Source: Acidobacteriota bacterium
GTDB taxonomy: Bacteria > Acidobacteriota > Terriglobia > Terriglobales > Acidobacteriaceae
Assembly (NCBI GenBank): GCA_023410055.1
Contig: JAEYQK010000041.1
Coordinates: 22,757-86,756 of the forward strand
Direction of reading: 5' to 3'
DNA length: 64,000 bases
The translations under genes and the position numbers were made by a program. Under the pieces are notes generated by a model. The model worked only from the letters and a program-made list of their open reading frames with translations, searched no databases and had not been told where the DNA came from. Below, in pieces: positions 33,148 through 41,790 of this stretch; positions within the stretch are counted from its first letter, which is position 1, and every line of letters starts with the position of its first letter.

Positions 33148-34773
33148 ATGGACTCGGACCGGCACAGCCAGGTCAATCCATGGGTGGTCACCATCTCGGT
33201 TATGCTGGCGACCTTCATGGAGATTCTTGATACGACGGTCGTTAACGTATCGATCCCGCACATTGCAGGCAATTTGAGTTCGACCTTCGAGGAAGGCACG
33301 TGGGTCGTCACGTCTTATCTCGTGTCGAACGCCGTCGTGCTGCCGATGTCCGGCTGGCTGGCGAATCGCTTCGGACGCCGTCGGATGATCATGCTGTGCG
33401 TCGCCGGATTCACGCTGACTTCGGTTTGCTGTGCGCTGGCGACAAGCCTTGAGGCGCTGGTCTTCTTCAGAGTGTTGCAGGGTGCGACCGGCGGCGGATT
33501 GCAGCCTTTTGCGCAGGCCATCCTGCTGGAGACCTTTCCGAAGGAGAAGCACGGACAGGCGATGGCCGCCTTCGGTATCGGCATCATTCTGGCGCCGATA
33601 CTTGGCCCTGCGCTGGGCGGCTGGATCACCGACAACTACTCGTGGCGCTGGATCTTTTACCTGAACGTTCCGGTCGGCGCGTTCTCGCTGTTCATGATGA
33701 ACGCGTTCGTCTTCGACCCTCCTTATATAAGGAGGCAGAAGGGCGGGGTGGACTTCTGGGGCATCGGCTTCCTCGCGCTTGGCTTCGGCGCGCTGCAGGT
33801 GGTGCTCGATACGGGACAGCGCAAGGACTGGTTCTCGTCGGACTACATTCGCGTGTTCACGTTGCTGTGCGTCGGCGGACTAGTGGCGATGGTCGTTCGT
33901 GAACTGCTGGTGAAGCACCCGATCGTCGACCTGCGCGCGCTGAGAGATCGCACGTTCAGCGCAGGAGTGTTCCTGATCAGCGTTGTTGGCTTCATTCTCT
34001 ACGGAAGCCTGGTGCTGATACCGATGTACTTGCAGACGCTGCTCGGGTATCCAGCGTTCGACGCGGGACTGGCGTTGTCGCCGCGCGGAGTGGGCAGTCT
34101 GTTCATGATGCCGGTCGTCGGTTATTTGACATCGAAGTACGACGCACGCAAGTTGCTCGGGATCGGCTTCATCGGTGGCGCGCTGACGATGTTTCAGCTG
34201 GCGCGCATGAACTTGAACGCCGGCTATTGGGACATCTTCTGGCCGCAGGTGTTCCAGGGCATGTGCCTGCCGTTCATGATGATTCCGCTGATGGCGGTCA
34301 GCGTGTCGCATATCCCGAAGGAGAAGATGGGCAACGCGACCAGCATCTTCAACCTGATGCGCAATATCGGCGGCAGCTTCGGCATCGCCATTCTAACGAC
34401 GTTCGTCACGCGGCGGGCGCAGATGCACACCAACCGCCTGGGTGAGAACATCACGCAATACGATACGGGCGTGCAGCAGATGCTGCGGGGCATGCAGCAG
34501 TGGTTCATGTCCCAGGGCTCGGACGCCTACACGGCGAGCCGTCAGGCGCTCGCGGGAATCTTCGGGATGGTTCAGCGACACGCGGCGATGCTGTCGTTTG
34601 TCGAAGCATTCTGGATCATGGGCGTCATGTTCGTTTGCGTCATACCGCTGCTGTTCGTGCTGCGGCGTGCGGGACACGAACCGGTGGTGAAGCCAGCGAA
34701 GAAGGCAGCAGTCACTCCGATGCCGTCGCCGAAACCCGCCGACGCGATGGCACGAGCGGCGGGGCAACGCTGA
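33148..34773 (+). CDS. DHA2-family (EmrB/QacA) MFS drug exporter
   Basis: 541 residues from ATG 33148, which has CGAGG upstream; a GTG at 33115 is less likely. Fourteen membrane helices are expected. The first segments contain LDTTVVNVSIPHIAGNL (DHA2 motif D1) and WVVTSYLVSNAVVLPMSGWL. The loop motif A is GWLANRFGRRRMIML. Helix 5 shows motif C as GPALGGWITDNYSWRWIFYL. These identify the 14-TMS proton-driven EmrB type, usually paired with an EmrA adaptor and an outer-membrane channel. Neither lies in the window. The C-terminus is a Lys/Pro/Ala-rich cytosolic tail. Its substrate is unknown. Confidence 0.9.
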   Translation: MDSDRHSQVNPWVVTISVMLATFMEILDTTVVNVSIPHIAGNLSSTFEEGTWVVTSYLVSNAVVLPMSGWLANRFGRRRMIMLCVAGFTLTSVCCALATSLEALVFFRVLQGATGGGLQPFAQAILLETFPKEKHGQAMAAFGIGIILAPILGPALGGWITDNYSWRWIFYLNVPVGAFSLFMMNAFVFDPPYIRRQKGGVDFWGIGFLALGFGALQVVLDTGQRKDWFSSDYIRVFTLLCVGGLVAMVVRELLVKHPIVDLRALRDRTFSAGVFLISVVGFILYGSLVLIPMYLQTLLGYPAFDAGLALSPRGVGSLFMMPVVGYLTSKYDARKLLGIGFIGGALTMFQLARMNLNAGYWDIFWPQVFQGMCLPFMMIPLMAVSVSHIPKEKMGNATSIFNLMRNIGGSFGIAILTTFVTRRAQMHTNRLGENITQYDTGVQQMLRGMQQWFMSQGSDAYTASRQALAGIFGMVQRHAAMLSFVEAFWIMGVMFVCVIPLLFVLRRAGHEPVVKPAKKAAVTPMPSPKPADAMARAAGQR

Positions 34774-34833
34774 TCCGAGTTCGGTGAATCCTTTTACGAC
34801 GACGTACAATCAATCACTTGTAAGCAGTCAAAA

Positions 34834-34865
34834 CCCCACGTTAGCTTCGCGAACGTGGGGCACCG
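34834..34865 (+). repeat. Palindromic repeat family A, copy 2
   Basis: CCCCACGTT...AACGTGGGG followed by CACCG; identical over all 32 bases to the copy inside L-serine dehydratase (50998-51029). It ends about 34 bases before the lipoamide dehydrogenase start, so the hairpin would sit in its 5' leader or close the preceding transcript. Confidence 0.9.
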
Positions 34866-34899
34866 AACCCCGCCTCATACTTCAGTACGGAGCAAGCAC

Positions 34900-36357
34900 T
34901 TGCCACAGAAGAACGAAGACATAATTTATGACGTAGCCATCATCGGCAGCGGCCCGGCCGGGTACACGGCGGCCATTCGCGCCGGCCAGTACGGACTGAA
35001 AACCGCACTTATAGAAAAAGACAATAAGCTTGGCGGAACGTGCCTGCACGTCGGCTGCATCCCGACCAAGGCGCTGCTTTACAGCGCTGAGATCATCGAT
35101 CACTTCCGCAATGCCGCCGAGTACGGAATCAAGAACGTCGGCTCGCCCGAGGTAGACTGGCCCGTCGTGCAACAGCGCAAGAACAAGATCGTCACCAAGC
35201 ACGCCAAGGGACTCGAGTTCCTGATGCGCAAGAATAAGGTCGACGTCATCAATGGCTACGGGAAGCTGACAGGTCCGGCGAAGAGCGGCGTGTTCACGAT
35301 AGAGGTTAATACGCACCCTCCCCTGGAGGGGAAGGGTGCGGCACCCACTGCAACGAGCGTGAAGGCGAAGAACGTGCTCCTGGCGACTGGATCCGAGGCG
35401 CGCATGTTGCCGGGATTGAAAGCTGATGACCGCATCCTGACGAATATCGAAATTCTGAGCCTGAATGACATTCCGAAGTCCATCGTGATTGTCGGCTCGG
35501 GAGCGGTGGGCGTGGAGTTTGCGTCGGTCTACAAGAGCTTCGGCGCGGAAGTCACGATACTGGAGATGCTGCCCAGATTGGTTCCGGTGGAAGATGAAGA
35601 GGTGTCGAAAGAGTTGGCGCGGGCCTATCGCAAGCGCGGCATCGACTTCCACGTGCATGCGAAGGTCGATAAGGTCGAGCGAACGAAAGCTGGCGTTTCG
35701 GTTGATTTCACCGTGGACGGTAAGCAGCATCGCATCGAAGCGGACAAGGTGCTGATCGCCGTCGGACGCAAACCGCGCACGGAAGGCGTCGGACTGGAGA
35801 CGGTGCCGAAGGTCCAAGTCGAGCGCGGGTTCGTGAAGGTCGACAAGTGGATGCAGACGGGCGAGCCGGGCATATATGCCGTTGGCGACATCGTCGCGGG
35901 ATTCCCGCAATTGGCGCACGCTGGAGCGGCGGAAGGACTGGTTGCGGTCGGCAGAATTGCGGGTAAGGAAGTGAAGCCGGTCGATCCGGCAAAGATTCCA
36001 GGCGCGACGTATTGCGAGCCGCAGATTGGTAGCGTCGGTCTGACGGAAGCGAAGGCGAAGGAACTCGGGTACAACGTTAAGGTCGGCAAGTTCACGTTTA
36101 CGGCGAACTCGAAGGCGACGATACTCGGGCAGCACGACGGCTTCATCAAAATTGTGAGCGATGCAGAGTACGGCGAGATTCTGGGCGTGCACATGATCGG
36201 CCCGGTTGCGACCGACCTGATCGCCGAGGCCGTTGCCGCACTGGAACTCGAAGGTACGGTCGCCGACCTGATGGCGACGATTCATCCACACCCGACGGTG
36301 AGCGAAGCCATGTCGGACGCGGTGAACAGCGTTTACGGACTCGCGATAAACGCGTGA
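34900..36357 (+). CDS. lpdA: Dihydrolipoyl dehydrogenase, with an in-frame repeat insertion
   Basis: 485 residues from TTG 34900, chosen because GGAG lies seven bases upstream; a longer reading begins inside a palindromic repeat. The FAD-binding motif is VAIIGSGPAGYTAA (13-26). The redox-active disulfide is GGTCLHVGCIPTK with Cys48 and Cys53. The NAD-binding GxGxxG is VGSGAVGVEFAS. The C-terminal active-site motif is HPHPTVSEA. The enzyme reoxidises lipoamide in 2-oxoacid dehydrogenase complexes or glycine cleavage. Residues 138-149 (THPPLEGKGAAP) are encoded by a family B repeat inserted in frame in the FAD domain. No other subunits are nearby. Confidence 0.95.
   Translation: MPQKNEDIIYDVAIIGSGPAGYTAAIRAGQYGLKTALIEKDNKLGGTCLHVGCIPTKALLYSAEIIDHFRNAAEYGIKNVGSPEVDWPVVQQRKNKIVTKHAKGLEFLMRKNKVDVINGYGKLTGPAKSGVFTIEVNTHPPLEGKGAAPTATSVKAKNVLLATGSEARMLPGLKADDRILTNIEILSLNDIPKSIVIVGSGAVGVEFASVYKSFGAEVTILEMLPRLVPVEDEEVSKELARAYRKRGIDFHVHAKVDKVERTKAGVSVDFTVDGKQHRIEADKVLIAVGRKPRTEGVGLETVPKVQVERGFVKVDKWMQTGEPGIYAVGDIVAGFPQLAHAGAAEGLVAVGRIAGKEVKPVDPAKIPGATYCEPQIGSVGLTEAKAKELGYNVKVGKFTFTANSKATILGQHDGFIKIVSDAEYGEILGVHMIGPVATDLIAEAVAALELEGTVADLMATIHPHPTVSEAMSDAVNSVYGLAINA
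35313..35346 (+). repeat. Palindromic repeat family B inside lpdA
   Basis: GCACCCTCCCCT, GGAG, GGGAAGGGTGCGGCACC. It is almost identical to the intergenic copy at 57533-57566 and reads in frame as THPPLEGKGAAP within lipoamide dehydrogenase. Confidence 0.9.
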
Positions 36358-36401
36358 TCCTCGCGGTGAGTCAGGTATTGACTCTCCTTGGGAGGTGCGC
36401 G

Positions 36402-37154
36402 CTAGTTCGCTGGTGCGATTTGCTCGAAGGTCAGATTGACAATGGGGTACTTCGAATAATCCTTGTAGTCGAAGTGCCACCACTCCGATGGATAGACGCG
36501 GAATCTCTCTGATTCCATTTCGCGGCGAAGCAGATCACGTAGGCGGCGTTGTTCAGCGGTGCCACCCCTGTAGCTGGGGCGAGCACGCTTGCTCATCTCG
36601 TCGAAACCGCTGGGCATTTGAACTTCCTCACCGCTTTTCAGGTCGTAGAGGCTGAGATCGACGGCGCATCCACGATTGTGGCGCGAGCCGGTCGCGGGGT
36701 CAGCCACATAGATCTTTCGGTGTTCGACTGGAGAGGCGTCCCAGAACATCTTCGTCACGTACCACGGGCGATAGCCGTCGTGAACCATCAGGCCATATCC
36801 GAGCGTCTTCAACTTGCGATTCACACGAACCAGTGCTTCCGCGGCTGGCCGCTGGAGGAATGCGCGGGCTTCGTCGTAAAACGCAGTGCGCATGAAGTTG
36901 TTGGTCCCGGCGTAACGGATGTCGAGCTTGATCGTCGGGTCTAGCTTCGTGATCTCAACCAGATCGGATTTTCGGAACTTGCCGTTCTCGCGTGGTGGTC
37001 GCGCCGCAAGCGCTTCGCCCCGTAGTTCCGCCACGGGTCTTACGGGAGTTATGTGAAACGTCTGTACAGAGGCTTGCTGCGCAAAGGCAGCGCCGAGCAA
37101 CAGAAGTGAAGCGAGCAGCGAGGTAAGCGTTCGCCGCTGTGATCCAAGGGTCAT
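36402..37154 (-). CDS. ddpX: D-alanyl-D-alanine dipeptidase (VanX-like, M15D)
   Basis: 250 residues with a signal peptide ending near AFAQQ. The zinc ligands are His159 and Asp166 in SRHNRGCAVD and His227 in SEWWHFD, with the catalytic base Glu224. The substrate arginine is in DGYRP (Arg129). This is a complete set for the VanX/DdpX family, which cleaves D-Ala-D-Ala. A periplasmic form, without linked vanHA or sensor genes, suggests peptidoglycan-fragment recycling rather than vancomycin resistance (inferred). It converges with lpdA, with 44 bases between stops. Confidence 0.85.
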   Translation of the reverse strand: MTLGSQRRTLTSLLASLLLLGAAFAQQASVQTFHITPVRPVAELRGEALAARPPRENGKFRKSDLVEITKLDPTIKLDIRYAGTNNFMRTAFYDEARAFLQRPAAEALVRVNRKLKTLGYGLMVHDGYRPWYVTKMFWDASPVEHRKIYVADPATGSRHNRGCAVDLSLYDLKSGEEVQMPSGFDEMSKRARPSYRGGTAEQRRLRDLLRREMESERFRVYPSEWWHFDYKDYSKYPIVNLTFEQIAPAN

Positions 37155-37345
37155 TTCGATTCAGGATAGCAGCCTGACGTCAGGTTGGTTGACGGGACAG
37201 CTACTTCCGAAGTGTTAAGGCAAATTTCTCCTCACTCTGAGACCTTCCACTATGGGCCTTAATACTTACGTAATTTGTTTGTACCTGGCCAGAGTAGAAC
37301 AATTGGCGCACCCGACAGCCAATTCACTTTCTGGAGCAGGGAGAA

Positions 37346-39721
37346 GTGCGCGCCACCGCAACGACTGCCGCTTTAATCGCCATACTCTTATGCCAATTTG
37401 GTTTCGCGTCGTCGATCACCATCATCCCGACGACGACCCTCACGGCTGAGATTTCGAATAACACGAGCGCGGCTACGACCTTCCGGGCACAGTCGAACGG
37501 CAACAGCGCTCCGACAAACGTGAGCAAGGTGAACATACACACACTGCTCTATCCGGGCGCGACGACGAAAATCTATACGCACTTCATGGGGTGGTTCGGG
37601 CCTTCGAACCACATGAGTGTCGGTTACAGTTCGGCCGATCCGGCGCAGATAAAGAGGCAAATCGATGATCTGGTAAGCCGGGGTATCGATGGCGCCATCA
37701 TCGACTGGTACGGGCCGAATCACTACCCCGACGACACTGCCGCGAAGCTGATGATGAACTACGCGCAGTCGCTTCCGGGCACACCTTTCAAGTTCGCGAT
37801 CATGGAAGACGTCGGTGCGCTGGGGAGTTGCCCTAATACGCCCGGTTGCGATTTGAACAAGACGCTGGCCGCACAGTTGACCTATGTGATCAACACTTAT
37901 GCTTGCTCTCCGGCCTACATCACGCTGGATGGCCGGCCCGCAATCTTCTTTTTCGGGCTGGAGAAATACACGATCAATTGGGATTGGGTGAAGGCGAACG
38001 TGCCAGGGAATCCGGCATTCGTCTTTGAAAACGCCGGGGGATTCACTCACCCCGCCACCGCCGGCGGCTTCAGTTGGGTGCAGATCAACCTCGGCGATCC
38101 GAACGACTGGCAGCGGTGGTACCTGGATGACTTCTACCGGACCGGACTGGCCTATCCGGCGCAGCACACGGTTGGCGCGGCCTACCTCGGATTCAATGAT
38201 TCGCTGGCCTCGTGGGGCTCGAATCGAGTGATGAACCAGAACTGCGGCCAGACTTGGTTGAACGCCTGGAACGAGATCGCCAAGTACTACAACAGTGGAC
38301 GCCAGCTGGAGAGCGTTCAGATCACGACCTGGAACGATTACGAAGAGGGAACCGAGATCGAGACAGGTATTGAAAATTGCGTTGCGATCTCGGCGTCGAT
38401 GATGGGCGACAAGCTGCAATGGGCGATTACCGGCAACGAGAACAACATCGACCACTACACGGTTTTTGTCTCGCTCGATGGCGAGAATCTGATGCCGGTT
38501 GTGAATGTGTCAGCGGGCGCACGCACCCTCGATGCCTCAGAACTGGGCCTTGCGCCCGGAAACTATACGTTCTACGTGAAGGCCGTCGGCAGACCGTCGA
38601 TGACTAACAAGATGTCGAACGCAGTCGCCTACAGCGTTCCTGATCCGGGGCCGGTAGTATCGCTTAGCGTGACTCCGGTGTCCGGATTTGCGCCGCTGGT
38701 GGTCACCGCTTCAAGCGCCGGATCGACATCGGTCGGCGGAGACATTATCGCCTCGACAATCGATTTCGGCGATGGCACAAAAGCGGGTGGAACGACGATT
38801 TCACATACCTACGCGGTTCCGGGCACCTATACGCTGACCGCTACCGTGACCGACGCAATGGGCGTTTCGACGAGCAAGACGACAAGCGTGACGGTGCAGA
38901 TGGTCACCGGTAAGGTGACCATTGCGACGCCGACAGCGGGTTCGGGTGTGTCGTCACCGGTGCGGATTTCGGCCTCGGCCACGGCGAATACTGGCAGCTT
39001 CATTACGGCGATGCGAGTGTACGTAGACAATAATGACGCGTACACGGTGGGTGCAAGCGCGATTGACACGGCGCTGTCCATGGCTCCGGGGATACACAAT
39101 CTTGTAGTGCAAGCCTGGGACAACACCAGCGCAGTGTATCAGTCGCCACTCACCATTGCTGTCCTGAACAGGCCGCCGGTGGTCGCGCTCAGAGTGACGC
39201 CGACATCGACATCTACCGGAACAACGGTCTCTGCTTCCATGGCGGGGACCAGCGATCCGGATGGGAACGTCGCTTCCTATTCGATCAACTTTGGCGACGG
39301 CACTATCGTGAAGGCGAGCACGGCTTCACATGCGTACACGACCGCCGGAACGTATGCCATAACGGCGACGGCAACCGATAATCTCGGTGCGACCAGTTCG
39401 GCGATGAAGACCGTAACGATTTCGGCTCCGGCTCCAGCGGGCGGCGTGATCGTGGTTTCGCCGGCGAATGGCGCGACGCTGGTAAATGCGATCCACTTTC
39501 TGGCGAGCGCGACAGCGCAGAACCCGATCACGGCGATGAGGATCTACGTGGACAACGTAGATCTGTATACGACGCCCGCCGCGACGGTTAACACCTACTT
39601 GAGTCTGCCGGCTGGACCGCACTCTATCGTTGTGCAGGCTTGGGATTCCACCGGCGCGGTATATCAGAAGCCGGTGAGCATTACGGTGCAGTCGTATTCG
39701 GGAAGGGGATTCGTGAATTGA
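37346..39721 (+). CDS. Secreted GH99/GH71-like glycosidase with PKD and Ig-like modules
   Basis: 791 residues from GTG 37346, with GGAGCAGGGAGAA upstream. A signal peptide ends near FASSI. The N-terminal half looks like a TIM-barrel of the GH99/GH71-like type: YTHFMGWFGPSN, GIDGAIIDWYGPN, and TTWNDYEEGTEIET, where the last motif is the usual acid/base region. A fibronectin-like linker (HYTVFVSLDGENL) is followed by PKD domain 1 (DFGDGTKAGG), an Ig-like module, PKD domain 2 (NFGDGTIVKAS) and a second Ig-like module. The Ig-like modules contain AMRVYVDN...VQAWDNT, shared with the next gene. The protein is exported; the polysaccharide is unknown. Confidence 0.7.
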   Translation: MRATATTAALIAILLCQFGFASSITIIPTTTLTAEISNNTSAATTFRAQSNGNSAPTNVSKVNIHTLLYPGATTKIYTHFMGWFGPSNHMSVGYSSADPAQIKRQIDDLVSRGIDGAIIDWYGPNHYPDDTAAKLMMNYAQSLPGTPFKFAIMEDVGALGSCPNTPGCDLNKTLAAQLTYVINTYACSPAYITLDGRPAIFFFGLEKYTINWDWVKANVPGNPAFVFENAGGFTHPATAGGFSWVQINLGDPNDWQRWYLDDFYRTGLAYPAQHTVGAAYLGFNDSLASWGSNRVMNQNCGQTWLNAWNEIAKYYNSGRQLESVQITTWNDYEEGTEIETGIENCVAISASMMGDKLQWAITGNENNIDHYTVFVSLDGENLMPVVNVSAGARTLDASELGLAPGNYTFYVKAVGRPSMTNKMSNAVAYSVPDPGPVVSLSVTPVSGFAPLVVTASSAGSTSVGGDIIASTIDFGDGTKAGGTTISHTYAVPGTYTLTATVTDAMGVSTSKTTSVTVQMVTGKVTIATPTAGSGVSSPVRISASATANTGSFITAMRVYVDNNDAYTVGASAIDTALSMAPGIHNLVVQAWDNTSAVYQSPLTIAVLNRPPVVALRVTPTSTSTGTTVSASMAGTSDPDGNVASYSINFGDGTIVKASTASHAYTTAGTYAITATATDNLGATSSAMKTVTISAPAPAGGVIVVSPANGATLVNAIHFLASATAQNPITAMRIYVDNVDLYTTPAATVNTYLSLPAGPHSIVVQAWDSTGAVYQKPVSITVQSYSGRGFVN

Positions 39722-39752
39722 AGTTTCGTGAGCCGCCAATTGAGTTTCGAAA

Positions 39753-39801
39753 GCGAGGGCGAGACGCCCTCGCGACAGCCGTCGAGACGGCGGCGCTCCA
39801 C
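39753..39801 (-). repeat. Intergenic GC-rich repeat family D, copy 3
   Basis: Reads GCGAGGGCGAGACGCCCTCG then CGACAGCCGTCGAGACGGCG and GCGCT; the reverse strand matches the AGCGCCGCCGTC...GGCTGTCGCGAGGGC order of the other copies. Confidence 0.65.
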
Positions 39802-39932
39802 TGAGGTGACCCTCAGGTCAAAACCCGCTTGCAGCTAAGTAGTACCACCGCTCCCAACAGAGTTCCTCCTCTCGTATGTTTACGGAACTAAGCGCGCCCT
39901 AGTCCCCAGGAACTACGAGAGAGGTGCAGTGA

Positions 39933-41192
39933 ATGAGGAGATGGATACGGCTAGTGGTTGTGACACTAGCGTTGGCCGGCGTAGCCTTCGCTGGTGTCAC
40001 GGTTAGTACGCCCACCAATGGTGCGACAACAGGAACGCCCACTCACTTTGTAGCTTCGGCATCGTCATCGAATCCGGTGACGGCGATGCGAATTTACGTA
40101 GATAACAACAACTACTATACGGTTTCATCCAACAAGATCGATACGTACCTAAGTCTCTCGGCAGGTAGCCACTATGTCGTTATCGTGGCATGGGATTCGA
40201 CGGGCGCGTCGATGGTTTCGCCGGGAATGAAGATCAATGTGACTAGCACGACCTCGACGGGCCAGGGCGTACTTCTGTATTCGCCGACGGATGCCTCGTC
40301 GTGGAGTTCGGCAGTGCACTTCGTAGCGTCAGCGAGTTCCAGCGCGCCGATAACGGCGATGCGAATCTATTCCGACGGCCAGGACGTTTTTACCACGAAC
40401 TCCGGTTCCATGGACACGTACGTCAATCTTCCGGTCGGGCAGCATTACATCGTTGTGCAGGCTTGGGATTCAACCGGGCGCGTGTTGCAGGCTCCAGCAA
40501 AGACGATCAATGTAACAACGTCGAACGCCTCAACGATTCCGTCGAACTCGACCGTGATTTCGAAGATCGAAGAAATGAGCGGCTGGGAGCACTGCACAAT
40601 TTGTGCAGGTCCGGGTGGCAACGGAACGCCCGTTCCGTATTCCATGACGCAATGGCTCAGCAACCCTTCGATGGACGGAAGCTCAGCGACCTTCTGGATC
40701 GGCGGCTCGACCCCTTACTCCGCCGCACTCTGGTGGAAGCAGTTGGGGCCAAACAAGAACGCTACCAACTTCGTCTATGACCTCTACTTCTACATGACGG
40801 CGCCGAACTACTCGCAAGCATTGGAGTTCGACGTAAATCAGTCGGTGGGGGGAAAGAAGTACATCTTCGGAACGCAGTGCAACTATCGCGGCACGGGCCA
40901 GTGGGATGTCTGGGATGGAATAGCACAGGCGTGGCGCGCGACGGGCGTGGCGTGTGCTGTCCCCTCAGCTTATCAATGGCACCATCTTGTCTGGGAGTTC
41001 TCGCGCGACAATTCGGGCCATGTGAACTTCATTGCGGTCACGCTCGACGGAGTGAAGAAATACATCAATCGCACCTACTCGATGGGGCCAAGCGCGGTTG
41101 ACGAGATCAACGTCGCCTTCCAGATGGACGGTGATCATGCCCAACACGCCTACCAGACTTGGCTGGATCAGGTGAAGCTAACCTACTGGTAA
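39933..41192 (+). CDS. Secreted protein with two Ig-like modules and a lectin-like domain
   Basis: 419 residues, signal peptide ending near VAFAGV. Two Ig-like modules follow: one with HFVASASSSNPVTAMRIYVD and HYVVIVAWDSTGAS, the other with HFVASASSSAPITAMRIYSD and HYIVVQAWDSTGRV. These are close relatives of the modules at the end of the upstream secreted protein. The C-terminal 220 residues look like a concanavalin-type beta sandwich (LEFDVNQSVGGKKYIFGTQC, WHHLVWEFSRDNSGHVNFIA), a likely carbohydrate-binding domain. There is a Cys pair in WEHCTICAGPGG. GAGGTG lies upstream of the ATG. A strong terminator follows. The two genes are not overlapping and are separated by 211 bases that include a family D repeat. 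Confidence 0.7.
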   Translation: MRRWIRLVVVTLALAGVAFAGVTVSTPTNGATTGTPTHFVASASSSNPVTAMRIYVDNNNYYTVSSNKIDTYLSLSAGSHYVVIVAWDSTGASMVSPGMKINVTSTTSTGQGVLLYSPTDASSWSSAVHFVASASSSAPITAMRIYSDGQDVFTTNSGSMDTYVNLPVGQHYIVVQAWDSTGRVLQAPAKTINVTTSNASTIPSNSTVISKIEEMSGWEHCTICAGPGGNGTPVPYSMTQWLSNPSMDGSSATFWIGGSTPYSAALWWKQLGPNKNATNFVYDLYFYMTAPNYSQALEFDVNQSVGGKKYIFGTQCNYRGTGQWDVWDGIAQAWRATGVACAVPSAYQWHHLVWEFSRDNSGHVNFIAVTLDGVKKYINRTYSMGPSAVDEINVAFQMDGDHAQHAYQTWLDQVKLTYW

Positions 41193-41210
41193 CATCTCCT
41201 CTCTATCAAC

Positions 41211-41243
41211 AAAGGCGATTGCGCTAGCAATCGCCTTTATTTC
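41211..41243. terminator. Strong bidirectional terminator
   Basis: AAAGGCGATTG and CAATCGCCTTT form a perfect 11-base stem around CGCTAG, with ATTTCT after it and an A-rich 5' side. It lies between two convergent genes and should stop transcription from both sides. Confidence 0.9.
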
Positions 41244-41265
41244 TGAGAGCAGTATCCTGGGCGAA

Positions 41266-41790
41266 CTAGTCCAACTTCAACGGCGTCATCACTTCATTCT
41301 TCTTGACTGCCAACTGTATCGGACGCGGCGGCCCTTTCTTGGGTACGGTCACTTCGACCCACAACTCTTCACCCAGTTTGCGCCATGTCGGGTCAGCTAC
41401 TTTTTCGCTAATAAAAAAGACGACAGGTTCCGAGAGCACGATCGGCCGATCGATACGGCGAAACTGATTTTCATAAGAGACACTGCCGTATTCATCATTC
41501 ATCGCGAAGAGTTCGCCGTTTCGGACCTCAAGGCGAGCGCGTTGATACAGGGGGGAATACGGATCATGAACAACTCGCGCACCAATGTTCTCCGGCGCTG
41601 CCTGTGGAGCATTGACGAGTAGCTGCATGCTCGCGTAGCGCCCCCGTATCGGCAGGTTCGGATCGTATGCTGCCGCCTTCACCCACACCCGCGGATACGT
41701 CGCGCGGTCGATCAACAGCTTTGCGCCCAAAGTGCACACGATCAAGATGTGTATGACGGCAAGCGCGATTCCTTTGTATAGCGGCTTCAT
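41266..41790 (-). CDS. GDYXXLXY-type membrane-anchored protein
   Basis: 174 residues from ATG 41790, with GGAGGTG upstream. The N-terminal helix is IALAVIHILIVCTLGAKLLI. The core includes YDPNLPIRGRYASMQLLV, matching the GDYXXLXY family pattern in the form RGRYASMQL, and later FFISEKVADP and GEELWVEVTVPKKGPPRPIQL. The family is normally encoded next to DUF2157 membrane proteins, as here, where the start overlaps the DUF2157 stop as ATGA. It probably forms a unit with that protein. The biological role is unknown. Confidence 0.8.
   Translation of the reverse strand: MKPLYKGIALAVIHILIVCTLGAKLLIDRATYPRVWVKAAAYDPNLPIRGRYASMQLLVNAPQAAPENIGARVVHDPYSPLYQRARLEVRNGELFAMNDEYGSVSYENQFRRIDRPIVLSEPVVFFISEKVADPTWRKLGEELWVEVTVPKKGPPRPIQLAVKKNEVMTPLKLD

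Noticed and set aside
34882..36483. 533-codon open frame antisense to lipoamide dehydrogenase
   Set aside because: It mirrors a highly conserved gene with high third-position GC; composition is Arg/His-rich and shows no domain.
36402..37154. Vancomycin-resistance locus
   Set aside because: Only a VanX-like dipeptidase is present; no vanH, vanA or sensor genes, and it has an export signal.
37388..38455. 355-codon frame antisense to the GH99/GH71-like gene
   Set aside because: Sense strand encodes a signal peptide and glycosidase motifs; the antisense frame is Arg/Val-rich without domains.
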